Source: Streptomyces luteolus (GTDB taxonomy: Bacteria; Actinomycetota; Actinomycetes; Streptomycetales; Streptomycetaceae). Taken from it: DNA of 64,000 nucleotides. Position 1 is the first letter of the stretch. Each line of letters begins with the position of its first letter. The translations under genes and the position numbers were made by a program. The stretch is from NCBI RefSeq assembly GCF_029968015.1, contig NZ_JASCIS010000013.1:62001-126000 (forward strand), given 5' to 3'. Below, one piece after another: positions 35,862 to 45,974 of this stretch. The notes beneath the pieces are model-generated. The model ran no database searches. It saw nothing but the letters and a program-made list of their open reading frames with translations, and was not told the origin of the DNA.

Positions 35862-36092
35862 ATGTGCCGAAGCATCAAGACCCTCCGCCCGCCGGCCATC
35901 CCCGAGGAGGCCACCGAGGACGAAGTGCGCGCCGCGGCCTTGCAGTACGTCCGCAAGGTCTCCGGCTTCCGCGCGCCCGCGGCCCACAATCGCGAGGTGT
36001 TCGACCGGGCCGTGGACGCGGTCGCGCTCGCGACGCGGGAACTCCTCGACGACCTGGTCGTGCGCGGCCAGAGACAGGGCATCGGCGGGTAG
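35862..36092 (+). CDS. DUF2277 family protein
   Basis: 76 residues beginning MCRSIKTLRPPAIPEEATED, the hallmark of DUF2277, followed by RAAALQYVRKVSGFRAPAAH and FDRAVDAVALATRELLDDL. This small family is widespread in actinobacteria and annotated as unknown. Homologues resemble the short accessory proteins of DNA-binding or PUA-like systems, but no function is established. Divergent from the hypothetical gene at 35397-35756. Confidence 0.9.
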   Translation: MCRSIKTLRPPAIPEEATEDEVRAAALQYVRKVSGFRAPAAHNREVFDRAVDAVALATRELLDDLVVRGQRQGIGG

Positions 36093-36103
36093 GCCTTCGC
36101 TGG

Positions 36104-36175
36104 GCAGCGCTCGGCCGACAGCGCTCAGCCGACAGCGCTCAGGGGCAGCGCTCAGGGGGCAGCGCTCAGGGGGCA
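36104..36175. repeat. Degenerate 14-base tandem repeat around AGCGCT
   Basis: The palindrome AGCGCT recurs at 36106, 36120, 36134, 36147 and 36161, giving a near-regular 14-base period with consensus CAGCGCTCAGGGGG or CAGCGCTCAGCCGA. It fills the gap between the DUF2277 and DedA-like genes. No coding potential. Confidence 0.85.
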
Positions 36176-36195
36176 GGGGTCCGGCGGAACGGGGC

Positions 36196-36711
36196 TCAGC
36201 GCGTGCGCGGCCGGCGGACCAGATACGCCGCGCCCGTGCCCGCCGCGAAGAGCGCGAGCAGCGAGACGCCCATGGCGAGCCAGCCGGCACCGAGCCACTG
36301 CCCGCCGAAGTAGCCGAGCCCGACGCTGTACGCGGCCCAGGCCACCCCGGCCGCCAGGGACCAGGGCAGGAACTCGCGGATCGTGCGGTGCGTGGCGCCC
36401 GCGCCGAGCGAGACCACGGAGCGGCCCGCGGGCGCGAAGCGCGCGATGACGACGAGCGCGCCACCGCCCTTGGCGAGTGCGGCGCCGAGGCGTTCCTGCG
36501 CGCCGGTGAGGCGGCGTGAGCGGGAGATCGCCCGGTCCAGGCGCTCGCCGCCGCGCCAGGCGACGCGGTACGCGGCGAAGTCGCCGAGCACGGAGGCCAG
36601 GGCCGCGCAGGCGCCGAGCGCCAGCAGGTCGGGCACCTGATGCGCCATCCGGTCGGCGGCGGCGCCCGCGGCGCCGGGGCCCGCGGCCGCGGCGGTGGCG
36701 GCCGTGATCAC
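36196..36711 (-). CDS. DedA-like membrane protein, probably 5'-truncated
   Basis: About 171 residues with four hydrophobic segments. The DedA/VTT core is present: LASVLGDFAAYRVAWRGGER, RFAPAGRSVVSLGAGA and FLPWSLAAGVAWAAYSVGLG. The only usable start is GTG at 36711. However, recognisable family sequence continues upstream in frame as LDVFLPLLPSGLL to about 36759, where a TGA (36760-36762) closes the frame with no ATG, GTG or TTG in between. So the first helix and the acidic re-entrant motif are partly lost, and the gene may be non-functional or recently truncated. Confidence 0.7.
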   Translation of the reverse strand: MITAATAAAAGPGAAGAAADRMAHQVPDLLALGACAALASVLGDFAAYRVAWRGGERLDRAISRSRRLTGAQERLGAALAKGGGALVVIARFAPAGRSVVSLGAGATHRTIREFLPWSLAAGVAWAAYSVGLGYFGGQWLGAGWLAMGVSLLALFAAGTGAAYLVRRPRTR

Positions 36712-36923
36712 CAGGAGCCCGCTGGGCAGCAGCGGCAGGAAGACGTCGAGGGCGGCCTGTCAGACAGCTGTACAGCGTACGCCCGGCACTTCGGGAGGAT
36801 TCCGGCGGGTGCCCCTCCCGCCCGTCGTACGCCTCGGCGAACGTTCACCCGCGTGCCGCTCCTGGTGCGGCACACGGCGCCGCCTTCCCGTACGAACGAG
36901 AAGTACGGAACGAGAGCGAGCAC

Positions 36924-37496
36924 GTGAGGGTGAGGAGCAGGGTGATGGTGGCAGGGATGGTTGCCGCGCTGAGCGCGGCGGCGGTGTTGATGACGGGGGG
37001 TGGCTCGGTTGCGGGCGATGTCGAAGTGGTGCGTGCCGAGGCGGACTTCGCGCCGCCGAGCGCGTTCATCGCGTCCGACGCGAAGACGTACGACACGAAG
37101 CTGGTGCCGGCGGGCGCCCACATCAGGGTGGTCCAGGTCGCGCGGGACGCGAGCAACCTCGTGACGCTGCAGGTCGACGGCCTGAAGGCGAACCGGGCGT
37201 ACGGCGTGCACGTGCACCAGAAGCCGTGCGGCCCGCAGCCCGAGGACGCGGGCGGCCACTACCAGCACCGCGAGGACCCGGTGCAGCCGTCCACGAATCC
37301 GGCGTATGTGAATCCGCGCAACGAGGTGTGGCTGGACTTCACCACGGACGGGCGCGGCCGTGGGTACGCGGCCGCCATGCACGACTGGGGGTTCCGTCCC
37401 GGGGAGGCCGCCTCGGTCGTCCTGCACCGCGAACAGGGCGGTGCAGGAGACCGGTTGGCGTGCTTCAGCGTGCCGTTCGCGCCTACGCGGGCGTGA
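36924..37496 (+). CDS. Secreted Cu/Zn superoxide dismutase-like protein
   Basis: 190 residues. A signal peptide or anchor (MVAGMVAALSAAAVLMTGGG) is followed by a SOD_Cu beta barrel. The metal-site motif YGVHVHQKPCGPQPEDAGGH has His-x-His, the disulfide Cys and the bridging-His region, and the second Cys is in RLACFSVPF. Unlike typical SodC, the long electrostatic loop looks atypical (HREDPVQPSTNPAYVNPRNE). It may be a divergent member with impaired dismutase activity. The GTG start overlaps a CGAGCAC leader. The 3' end overlaps the DoxX gene by 14 bases. Confidence 0.8.
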   Translation: MRVRSRVMVAGMVAALSAAAVLMTGGGSVAGDVEVVRAEADFAPPSAFIASDAKTYDTKLVPAGAHIRVVQVARDASNLVTLQVDGLKANRAYGVHVHQKPCGPQPEDAGGHYQHREDPVQPSTNPAYVNPRNEVWLDFTTDGRGRGYAAAMHDWGFRPGEAASVVLHREQGGAGDRLACFSVPFAPTRA

Positions 37497-37923
37497 GGTC
37501 GGCCTCGGTCCTGCCGGACTTGTCGGCCGCGGTGCCGCCGCGGCCGATGAGCCGGTCGAGACCGAAGGCCCCGGAGCCGGTGAAGACGAGCAGCAGGAAG
37601 GCCCAGCAGAACATCGCGGAGCTCTCACCGTCGTTCTCCATCGGCCACAGGCCCATGGACTGGTGCACGACGAAGTAGGCGTACGCCATGGAGCCGGAGG
37701 CGAGGAAGGCGGCCGGGCGGGTGCCGAAGCCGAGCATCACCAGGGCGCCGCAGACGAGCTGGATCAGCGCGGCGTACCCGTTGGGCCAGCTGGTCGGGTC
37801 GGCCGACTCGCGGCCGAGGACGCCGAACAGGGACGCGGCGCCGTGGCAGGCGAAGAGCAGGCCGGTCACGATGCGGAACAGCCCCAAGGCGTATGGCTGT
37901 GCGCTGTCGAGGCGTTCGTTCAT
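37483..37923 (-). CDS. DoxX-family membrane protein
   Basis: 146 residues with four hydrophobic helices. DoxX features are QPYALGLFRIVTGLLFACHG, WPNGYAALIQLVCGALVMLG and MAYAYFVVHQSMGLWPMEN. DoxX-like proteins have been linked to thiosulfate or thiol redox and, in mycobacteria, to a membrane oxidoreductase complex with SodA. The convergent SodC gene next door fits that theme. GAAGGAG precedes the ATG at 37923. An iron box lies 47 bases upstream, so iron repression through a DmdR/IdeR protein is likely. Confidence 0.9.
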   Translation of the reverse strand: MNERLDSAQPYALGLFRIVTGLLFACHGAASLFGVLGRESADPTSWPNGYAALIQLVCGALVMLGFGTRPAAFLASGSMAYAYFVVHQSMGLWPMENDGESSAMFCWAFLLLVFTGSGAFGLDRLIGRGGTAADKSGRTEADLTPA

Positions 37924-37969
37924 GGGGGGACTCCTTCGTTCGGTCGGGGACGGCAACCGATCGGAGGCC

Positions 37970-37988
37970 ATAGGTTAGGCAGACCTAA
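37970..37988 (-). promoter_or_regulatory. DmdR/IdeR-type iron box upstream of the DoxX gene
   Basis: The 19 bases ATAGGTTAGGCAGACCTAA match the known iron-box consensus TTAGGTTAGGCTCACCTAA at 16 positions. It lies 47 bases before the DoxX start. Its last four bases overlap the stop region (37985-37987) of the upstream FAD-enzyme gene on the same strand, so the site sits between two co-oriented genes. Confidence 0.85.
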
Positions 37989-40165
37989 TCAATACTTGCA
38001 AGTTCAACATTCGGTCGTTCCCCGTGCCCCGCCGCCGCCCCACCCGGAGATTCCGCTTCCGCCTGGGACCCCGCCTCCGCGCCCGAAGCGGTGCGCAACA
38101 CCGCGCGTGCCACCGCGTCCGCATCCGACAGGGTCACCGAGTCGACCCCCGGTCGCGCTCCCGCCGCCGTCACCCAGTGCACGCCCTCCGTGGGGACGCC
38201 CACCGCGAACCGCCCGGGATGCGGCCGGCCGCCACGGTCCACGACCCGGTACGGGCGAGGTGTCACATCGAGGCCGCCGGTCTCGTAGCCGTCGACCACA
38301 TGCTGCCTGCAGCCCCCCTCCCTCAACAGCTCCGCGAGCAGCGCATCACCCGTACGCCGAAGATCCGGTTCCGGAAGACGGGCCTCGATCAGCGTCGTGG
38401 CGCGTACCTCGGAACCCGGAACACCGGGGGAGTGCGCCACGAACCCGTCCGCCTCGGCGCGCACCTCCATGCGCGGGCCGACCACCTCCAGCACGCCCGC
38501 CTCCACGAGCGCCGTCATCTCCTCGATCCGGCGGCGCGGCGGGCCGATGGACAGGAACGCGTTCAGGGGCGTGTACCAGCGGTCCAGGTGCTCGCGTCGT
38601 GACCGCCCGGCGATGCCCCGGTGATCCACGACGAGGCGCAGCTCGTTGCGCAGATCCCGCAGCACGTCGAGCGCCGCCTTGGACGGGCCCGACACATTGC
38701 CGAGCGCGGCTTGCGCGGCGTCCTCGCGCAGATGCCCGAGCAGCCAGCCCCGAAAGCTCTCCGGCCCGTCGAACTCCACCCCGTCGTACGGGCGGGCGAT
38801 CCGCTCCCAGGACCACCGCCCGGCCGCATCGAAACCGAACGCGTCGAAACCGAACGCGTCGAAACCGAACGCGTCGAAACCGAACGCGTCGAGCACGTCC
38901 GCCTCCTGGTCCGAGCCGTGCGCCGAGCCGAGGAAGCGCTCGCGGAACGGCTCGGTGGGCCGGCCGGCGGCGCGCAGCCGCGCCTCGTAGTGGACCGTCT
39001 CGACCTCTTTCGCGACCAGTGGCCAGATCTCGGCCAGGAAGTCGGGCGGATCACCGTCGGCCGCGCGCTTGCGGAAGCCCTCGATCACGGTCCCGGTGAG
39101 CACGAGCGGCTCATGCCGGCCGTGCGCGCCCTTCTCGTTGTCGCCGCGCGCCTGGTACGGGACGCCGCGCCGCGAACCCGCGTACAGCCTCGGCTCCCGG
39201 CCCGAGGGCAGGTAGCTGAGGCCGCCCCGAGGCCCGGGCGCGAAGCGGCCGCCGCGACCGGAGGTCAACAGGGCCATGTGGTCGAAGAAGTTGAGGCCGA
39301 GCCCGCGCAGCAGTACCGGGGCGCCGGGTGCGAGCGCGGACAGATCGAGGTCGGCCGGGTTGGCGGGCTGGACGTAGCGCAGACCGTGGCGCCGCGCGTG
39401 GTCCGCGAGCCGTCGCTGCACCGGTCCGCCGGTGGCCGGGAGGTGGCCCTGGGCGAGGACGACGGCGTGCAGGCCGGTCAGTTCGGTGCCGTCGGAGAGG
39501 GTGAGGCGTTGCTCGGTACGAAGAGGGGGCGGCGAAGCGTCGGTGTGGCGTTGGAGGGGGATGAGCGGGGCGTCGTCCGTGTCCGCCTCGTCCGTGCGCC
39601 GGAGCGAGCGGTTCTCCTGGTCGTCGAGCGGGGCCACGTGGTGCTCCTCGTCCGCGAGCCGCACCGCGCGGGCCCGGTGGACCTCGACGCGGACCTGTTC
39701 GGGGGCCCGGCGCAGCACCTCGGCGAACACCCACTCCAGGTAACGGCCGTACTGGGCGCGGGTCGGGTAGTCGTCGGGGCCGAGGGGGCCGGACCCGACG
39801 CAGCAGCCGCCCTCGCTCCGGCCTGCCGAGGAGTCGCCGCCAGGCCGTGTGCCGTCGAGCGCCTCGGGGTGCGCGGAGGCCCACTCGTACAGGCTCGGCC
39901 CCCGGCGTATCGGACCCTCGCAGGTCACGCTCGAGTCCGTGAAGAGGGTGACCTGCGAGGCGACGGTGTTCATCAGGAGCTCGTCGGACTGCGCGGTCCG
40001 CCACACCTGCCCCGCGCCGGGCGGTGCCGGATCCACCATGTGCACCGTGAGCCGGGCGCCCGGAGGCAGGAGTTCCGAGGCCGACGCGCACAGCCGTTCC
40101 AGGACGCTGGTGCCACGCGGCCCCGCGCCGACGACGGCGACGGAGAGATGTGCAGTCGCGGACAA
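37985..40165 (-). CDS. FAD/NAD(P)-binding oxidoreductase-like protein (PF13454 type)
   Basis: 726 residues from a TTG start at 40165, chosen because GGGAG lies eight bases upstream; an earlier GTG at 40219 has no SD. The first strand carries VAVVGAGPRGTSVLERL, the FAD-binding loop of FAD_NAD_bind_9 proteins. Other family blocks are SLYEWASAHPEA, YPTRAQYGRYLEWVF and LLRGLGLNFFDHMALL, with VHWVTAAGARPGVDSVTL near the end. The catalysed reaction is unknown. Residues around 425-445 contain four copies of DAFGF from a 15-base tandem repeat (38831-38890). It is co-oriented with the iron-regulated DoxX gene. Confidence 0.88.
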   Translation of the reverse strand: MSATAHLSVAVVGAGPRGTSVLERLCASASELLPPGARLTVHMVDPAPPGAGQVWRTAQSDELLMNTVASQVTLFTDSSVTCEGPIRRGPSLYEWASAHPEALDGTRPGGDSSAGRSEGGCCVGSGPLGPDDYPTRAQYGRYLEWVFAEVLRRAPEQVRVEVHRARAVRLADEEHHVAPLDDQENRSLRRTDEADTDDAPLIPLQRHTDASPPPLRTEQRLTLSDGTELTGLHAVVLAQGHLPATGGPVQRRLADHARRHGLRYVQPANPADLDLSALAPGAPVLLRGLGLNFFDHMALLTSGRGGRFAPGPRGGLSYLPSGREPRLYAGSRRGVPYQARGDNEKGAHGRHEPLVLTGTVIEGFRKRAADGDPPDFLAEIWPLVAKEVETVHYEARLRAAGRPTEPFRERFLGSAHGSDQEADVLDAFGFDAFGFDAFGFDAFGFDAAGRWSWERIARPYDGVEFDGPESFRGWLLGHLREDAAQAALGNVSGPSKAALDVLRDLRNELRLVVDHRGIAGRSRREHLDRWYTPLNAFLSIGPPRRRIEEMTALVEAGVLEVVGPRMEVRAEADGFVAHSPGVPGSEVRATTLIEARLPEPDLRRTGDALLAELLREGGCRQHVVDGYETGGLDVTPRPYRVVDRGGRPHPGRFAVGVPTEGVHWVTAAGARPGVDSVTLSDADAVARAVLRTASGAEAGSQAEAESPGGAAAGHGERPNVELASID
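38831..38890. repeat. 15-base in-frame tandem repeat within the FAD enzyme gene
   Basis: Four perfect copies of GAAACCGAACGCGTC (plus-strand sense) encode a five-residue repeat (DAFGF) in the protein. The copy number could change without a frameshift. Confidence 0.95.
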
Positions 40166-40588
40166 AGGTGCAACTCCCGGGGCGGATGGGCGAAATGTGG
40201 CTCCTGCGACCACCGCCACCCGTGTGCTGGAAGCGGATCGTCCGGCTCATCATGCCGCCGGAAACGGATCTGTCGAACCCCTGGGCGAGCCAACCCCCGC
40301 CGGTGTGGGCCGGATCACGCCACCCACGCGGCACCTCCGTCTCAGGCGTCACGTGTTCCGTACCCGCCCGCCGCCTCCTCACGTACGCGCCCGGCCCCCC
40401 TCAAGTACGCGCCCAGCCGCCCCCTCACGTACGCGCCCGGCCGCCCCCTCACGTACGCGCCCGGCCGCCCCCTCACGTACGCGCCCGGCCCCCCTCAAGT
40501 ACGCGCGCAGCCGCCCCCTCACGTACGCGCGCAGCGGAGTCTCGTCACGCAGAAGCGCTCACCCCGTCACGTACGGACAGCCGTCGGC
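40166..40588. repeat. 423-base gene-free gap with a 23-24-base tandem repeat
   Basis: From 40381 to 40537 a unit close to ACGTACGCGCCCGGCCGCCCCCTC is repeated seven times with small changes (ACGT/AAGT, GGCC/AGCC), each beginning at a (AC)GTACGCGC core. It separates the FAD enzyme start from the end of the PhoD gene. No gene is supported in the gap and its first 200 bases should carry the FAD-enzyme promoter. Confidence 0.85.
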
Positions 40589-42238
<1,650 letters not shown>

Positions 42239-42249
42239 CCGATCACTCT

Positions 42250-42284
42250 CCTCCGTCGTTCCGTACGGTACGGAACGACGGAGG
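42250..42284 (-). promoter_or_regulatory. 17-bp inverted repeat containing the PhoD SD
   Basis: CCTCCGTCGTTCCGTAC (42250-42266) and GTACGGAACGACGGAGG (42268-42284) are perfect complements around one central base. In the minus-strand RNA the descending arm ends in GGAGG, which is the PhoD ribosome binding site, 12 bases from its ATG. The hairpin can terminate the HNH gene transcript and can also occlude PhoD translation on read-through. Confidence 0.75.
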
Positions 42285-42312
42285 GGAGCGGGGAGGTTCC
42301 GCCTGTTGCAGG

Positions 42313-42999
42313 TCAGCAACCGTTGAGGATGCCCTCCAGGGCCTGCTTCTCGGCGCTGTCCACGGTCATGTCGTAGTGGTGCTTCACGTCCACCCACATC
42401 CGGGCGTACATGCAGTTGTACGAGGACTCCGGAGGCAGCCACTCCGCCGGGTCCCGGTCGCCCTTGGACTGGTTGACGTTGTCGGTGACGGCGATCAGCT
42501 GCGGCCGGGTCAGGTCGTTGGCGAAGCCCTCGCGCCGGTCCGTGGTCCAGGAGCTCGCCCCGGACTTCCAGGCCTCGGAGAGCGGGACGACGTGGTCGAT
42601 GTCGACGTCGCCGGACGCCGTCCAGGTCTCCCCGTCGTACTCGGAGAACCAACTGCCCGACGTGGCCGCGCAGCTGGAGTCCTGCTCGACGTTCTCGCCG
42701 TCGCGCTTCAGGACGACCTCGCGGGTGTTGCAGGCGCCCTCCTGGGTGCTCCAGTGCGGGAACTTCTCGCGGCTGTAGCCGTCCGACGAGCCCTCGGCCC
42801 GCTCGGTCAGCTGCCCCAGGTACGTTCGGGCGGTGGCCGCGTCGACCGGGGTGGGCGGGGCGGCCTGTGCGGGTGTGCCGGTCAGCAGTGCGGTGGCCGT
42901 GACGAGTCCGGCGGCCGACGCGAGCACGGCGATCCGGCGGGGGCTGAGGAGAGGGCTGCGGTGCGCGGCGGTGCGTCGACGCGCGTAGACGCCTGACAT
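42313..42999 (-). CDS. Secreted HNH/GmrSD-like (DUF1524) endonuclease
   Basis: 228 residues. A signal peptide (RRIAVLASAAGLVTATALLT...AQAA) precedes the catalytic region with DIDHVVPLSEAWKSGA (His-Asn-His type D-H motif) and FANDLTRPQLIAVTDNVNQSKGDRDP, the second half of the fold. It resembles the extracellular nucleases of Streptomyces with HNH chemistry, probably one or two disulfides (Cys in QEGACNTRE, DSSCAAT, YNCMY, NGC). The ATG at 42999 is preceded by AAGGGAG. Confidence 0.92.
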   Translation of the reverse strand: MSGVYARRRTAAHRSPLLSPRRIAVLASAAGLVTATALLTGTPAQAAPPTPVDAATARTYLGQLTERAEGSSDGYSREKFPHWSTQEGACNTREVVLKRDGENVEQDSSCAATSGSWFSEYDGETWTASGDVDIDHVVPLSEAWKSGASSWTTDRREGFANDLTRPQLIAVTDNVNQSKGDRDPAEWLPPESSYNCMYARMWVDVKHHYDMTVDSAEKQALEGILNGC

Positions 43000-43426
43000 G
43001 CGAACTCCCTTGAGGTGGGGGGTGTTGGCCGTTCCGGGCCAGGCCAGGGTGGCGCCCCGGGGTTTCCGTGGGGTGAGCGCCGGATGACAGGGTCCCGTCA
43101 ATGGCGCGCACACATCAAGACTTCTGGCGGAACGTCACCGGGGTCCGGTCGTAAGGGAGTTGGTTTACAAGGGGGCGTTTCACCTGATAGCGGGCGCTGC
43201 TGATTCCGGATTCGACGGAGGAGGGGTCCCGTAGGCTGGAGGTACGGGAGCGGCCAGGCGTGGCGGCCGTGGGTGAGCCCTTCGTGCCCTTCGTGCCCTT
43301 CGTGCCCTTCGAGCCTTCGTGCCCTTCGTGCCCGACCAGGCCGGACCTTCGGGCCTGCCCGACCAGGCCGGACCTGTGGGCCTGCCCGACCAGGCCGGAC
43401 CTTCGTGCCTGACCGATTGAGGACCC
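43000..43426. repeat. 427-base gene-free gap with two tandem repeats
   Basis: From 43278 a nine-base unit CCCTTCGTG is repeated several times, followed by three copies of a 27-base unit containing GCCCGACCAGGCCGGACCT (starting at 43330, 43357 and 43384). They lead directly up to the TTG start of the GDT1 gene. The first 200 bases hold the HNH promoter. No gene is supported. Confidence 0.85.
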
Positions 43427-44008
43427 TTGATCAGCTTCAGCGTCACGGCGCTCGTGTTCGGCGTCGTCCTCCTCGCCGAGCTCCCCGACAAGACGGCGCT
43501 CGCCGGGCTCGTGCTCGGCACCCGCTATCGCGCCTCGTACGTCTTCGCCGGGGTCGCCGCGGCGTTCGTCGTGCACGTCGCGCTCGCCATCGCCGCCGGC
43601 AGCGTCCTCACGCTGCTGCCCCACCGGATCGTCCAGGCGCTCACCGGCGTCCTCTTCCTCGGCGGCGCGCTGATCCTCCTGATGAAGAAGGACGAGGACG
43701 AGGAGCGCATCAGGCAGCCCGAGAACCAGGGCTTCTGGAAGGTCTCACGCGCGGGATTCATGCTGATCCTGGTCGCCGAGTTCGGCGATCTCACGCAGAT
43801 CATGACGGCCAACCTCGCCGCCCGCTACGACGATCCGCTCTCGGTCGGCCTGGGCGCGGTGCTCGCGCTCTGGACGGTCGCCGGAGTCAGCATCCTCGGA
43901 GGTCAGGCGCTGATGAAGCGCGTACCGCTGCAGCTCGTCACCAAGGTCGCCGCGGTGGCGATGCTCGCCCTCGCCGGATTCAGTCTGTACGAGGCCGTGG
44001 CGCCGTGA
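43427..44008 (+). CDS. GDT1/UPF0016 (TMEM165-like) cation transporter
   Basis: 193 residues, six membrane helices in two homologous halves. Each half has the family E-x-G/P-D-[KL]-[ST] motif: AELPDKTALAGLVLG (residues 17-31) and AEFGDLTQIMTANLAA. The first copy has Pro in place of the usual Gly and the second has Leu at the Lys position. GDT1 proteins export Ca2+ or Mn2+ in exchange for H+. The TTG start at 43427 is preceded by GAGGA. Confidence 0.92.
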   Translation: MISFSVTALVFGVVLLAELPDKTALAGLVLGTRYRASYVFAGVAAAFVVHVALAIAAGSVLTLLPHRIVQALTGVLFLGGALILLMKKDEDEERIRQPENQGFWKVSRAGFMLILVAEFGDLTQIMTANLAARYDDPLSVGLGAVLALWTVAGVSILGGQALMKRVPLQLVTKVAAVAMLALAGFSLYEAVAP

Positions 44009-44179
44009 CCTGCGCGGACGGCGCGCGGGCAGAGGTGGTGGTGCCGGAATCGGGCAGGGCGGTGGCGTAGGCCTGCCCTCGTTTTGTATCGTGTGGGAAC
44101 AAAGTGGTTCCCGCCTGTTCTCCCTGACCGGCGGGCGGGGCCCTTTGATTCTTCCGCCGCCCCGCCCAGGAGCATGCCG

Positions 44180-44860
44180 ATGACGGCCACGCCCACCACC
44201 ACCGTTCTGACCGCCCGCGCCCTCCTGCTCGACATGGACGGCACGCTGGTCAACTCCGACGCCGTGGTGGAGCGCTGCTGGCACCGCTGGTCCGAGCGGC
44301 ACGGCCTCGACTTCGACGAGGTCATCAAGGTCGTCCACGGCCGCCAGGGCTACGCCTCCATGGCCGCGCTCCTGCCCGAGCGCCCCATGGCCGAGAACTA
44401 CGCGGAGAACCGCGAGATGCTCGCCCAGGAGACCGCCGACGTCGAAGGCGTCGTCCCGATCGGCGGCGCCGCCGCGTTCATGGCCTCCCTCGCGAGCCTG
44501 CCGCACGCCCTGGTCACCTCGGCCGACACCGCACTCGCGAAGGCCCGCATGGGCGCCGCCGGACTCGACCTGCCCCTCGTCCAGGTCACCGCCGAGTCCG
44601 TGAGCGCGAGCAAGCCGGACCCCGAGGGCTTCCTCAAGGGCGCCGCCGAACTCGGCGTCGACCCCGCCGACTGCCTCGTCTTCGAGGACTCCGAGGCCGG
44701 AATCGCCGCAGGCCGCGCGGCCGGCATGCGCGTCGTGGGCGTCGGCCCCCGCGCCGCCGCGTTCGGCCCCGACGCCCACGTCCTGGACCTGCGCCAGATC
44801 GCCGTCGAGGCGGCGGGGGACGGGTCGGGGGAGCTGCGGGTCCGCGTTCACGGGGCCTGA
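44180..44860 (+). CDS. HAD-IA sugar-phosphatase-like hydrolase
   Basis: 226 residues. HAD motif I is LLLDMDGTLVNSDAVVER, motif II is HALVTSADTALAK, motif III is the Lys in VSASKPDPEGFLKGA and motif IV is CLVFEDSEAGIAAGRAAGM. The C1 cap is helical. Closest in layout to sugar phosphatases and beta-phosphoglucomutase-like enzymes. The ATG at 44180 is chosen over one six bases upstream because AGGAG (44168-44172) is optimally spaced. An inverted repeat GGGAAC...GTTCCC (44095-44112) lies 68 bases upstream. Confidence 0.92.
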   Translation: MTATPTTTVLTARALLLDMDGTLVNSDAVVERCWHRWSERHGLDFDEVIKVVHGRQGYASMAALLPERPMAENYAENREMLAQETADVEGVVPIGGAAAFMASLASLPHALVTSADTALAKARMGAAGLDLPLVQVTAESVSASKPDPEGFLKGAAELGVDPADCLVFEDSEAGIAAGRAAGMRVVGVGPRAAAFGPDAHVLDLRQIAVEAAGDGSGELRVRVHGA

Positions 44861-44957
44861 TCCGCGGGTCCGCAGCTACAAGGGGCGGGATCCGCGGGTG
44901 GCGCGGGCGGAGTCCGGACGGCCTGCGGGATGACGGTCGGGCGACGCGTTCGCGGTC

Positions 44958-45081
44958 GGGCTCCGGTGGTCAGCGGGGCGACTTGCCCCGGCTCCGGTGG
45001 TCAGCGGGGCGATCCGCCCCGGCTCCGGTTGTCGGTGGAGCGACTCGCCCCGGCTCCCGTGGTCAGCGCGGCGTCCCGCCC
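44958..45081. repeat. 31-base tandem repeat reaching into a coding end
   Basis: Four units of about 31 bases start at 44958, 44989, 45020 and 45051 (CGGCTCCGGTGGTCAGCG then GGGCGA...GCCC). The last unit overlaps the stop codon of the minus-strand peptidoglycan-binding gene (45063), so the repeat seems to have grown from the 3' end of that gene. Confidence 0.85.
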
Positions 45082-45974
45082 GCCGCCGGCGGCTCCCGCG
45101 TCTCCGCCTCAAGCGCCCTGCGCGTCCGGGGCCCGTACACGCCCCGCGGGTCGCCCTCGATTCCCTCCGCGTACTGGTAGCGCGTCACCGCGTCCTCGAC
45201 CAGTACGTCATAACTCCCGCTCGTCGGACCCGCGTAGAAGTACCGCTGCCTGAGCCGGTCCTGCAGTTCACGCACCTCGGGGCCCTCGTCGCCCGCCCGC
45301 AGGACCGGCGCCCGCGGTGACCTCGGCGTGCCGACCGCACCCGTCGCGGAGGCGGTGGGCGGGGCCGACGTGACGGGCGCGGTCCGTGCCGGCGCCCCCG
45401 AGCGCGTCGGCCGCTCCGCCCCCGAACGCGACTCGGTGGCCGCGACCTTCGGCGACGCGGACGGCGTGTGCGTACGAGTCGGGGCACCCGTTGTCGTACG
45501 GGACGGGGCCGGGGCGGTCGTGCGGTGGTCCGGAAGCGCTTGCCGGTGGTCGGGTTCGCCGGGGAAAAGGGCGGTTGCCGTGGCCGTCACGGCGATCACG
45601 GCGAGGGCCGCGCCCGTGGCGGTGAGCAGGGCCGTACGACGGGGGCGGCGCCGGACCTCGGTCGGGGTGTCGGCTGCGGGGCGGGACGGAGGCGTGGTGG
45701 GGGTGCTGCCTGCCGGGCGGGGCGGAAGTGAGGTGGGGGTGGGGGTGGGTGTCGGGGGTGCCGGGAAGGCGTCCCTGCCGTTCCCCTCGCCTTCGGGGGC
45801 GTCCGGCAACGACACGTAGGGCCGCAGCCGCAGCAGGTCGAAGTCCTCGGCGGCGGCCGCCTCCGCGGTGCGGGTGTCGCGCAGCGCGTCCGCCGTGCGC
45901 CGGGTGCAGCCGCAGGCCGGGCCACCGTCCGCGGCCCGCGGAACACCGCACCGCGGGCAGTTGAGTGCGCTCAC
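45063..45974 (-). CDS. Peptidoglycan-binding protein with zinc-ribbon N-terminus
   Basis: 303 residues. A small N-terminal zinc ribbon (LNCPRCGVPRAADGGPACGC) is followed by a Pro/Thr-rich region, a membrane helix (LLTATGAALAVIAVTATATA), a long Ser/Thr/Pro stalk and a C-terminal PG_binding_1 domain (GDEGPEVRELQDRLRQRYFY, DAVTRYQYAEGIEGDPRGVYG). The topology is type II: ribbon in the cytoplasm, binding domain at the wall. It could link an intracellular signal to wall state. The GTG start at 45974 has GGGAGG about ten bases upstream. Confidence 0.88.
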   Translation of the reverse strand: MSALNCPRCGVPRAADGGPACGCTRRTADALRDTRTAEAAAAEDFDLLRLRPYVSLPDAPEGEGNGRDAFPAPPTPTPTPTSLPPRPAGSTPTTPPSRPAADTPTEVRRRPRRTALLTATGAALAVIAVTATATALFPGEPDHRQALPDHRTTAPAPSRTTTGAPTRTHTPSASPKVAATESRSGAERPTRSGAPARTAPVTSAPPTASATGAVGTPRSPRAPVLRAGDEGPEVRELQDRLRQRYFYAGPTSGSYDVLVEDAVTRYQYAEGIEGDPRGVYGPRTRRALEAETREPPAAGGTPR

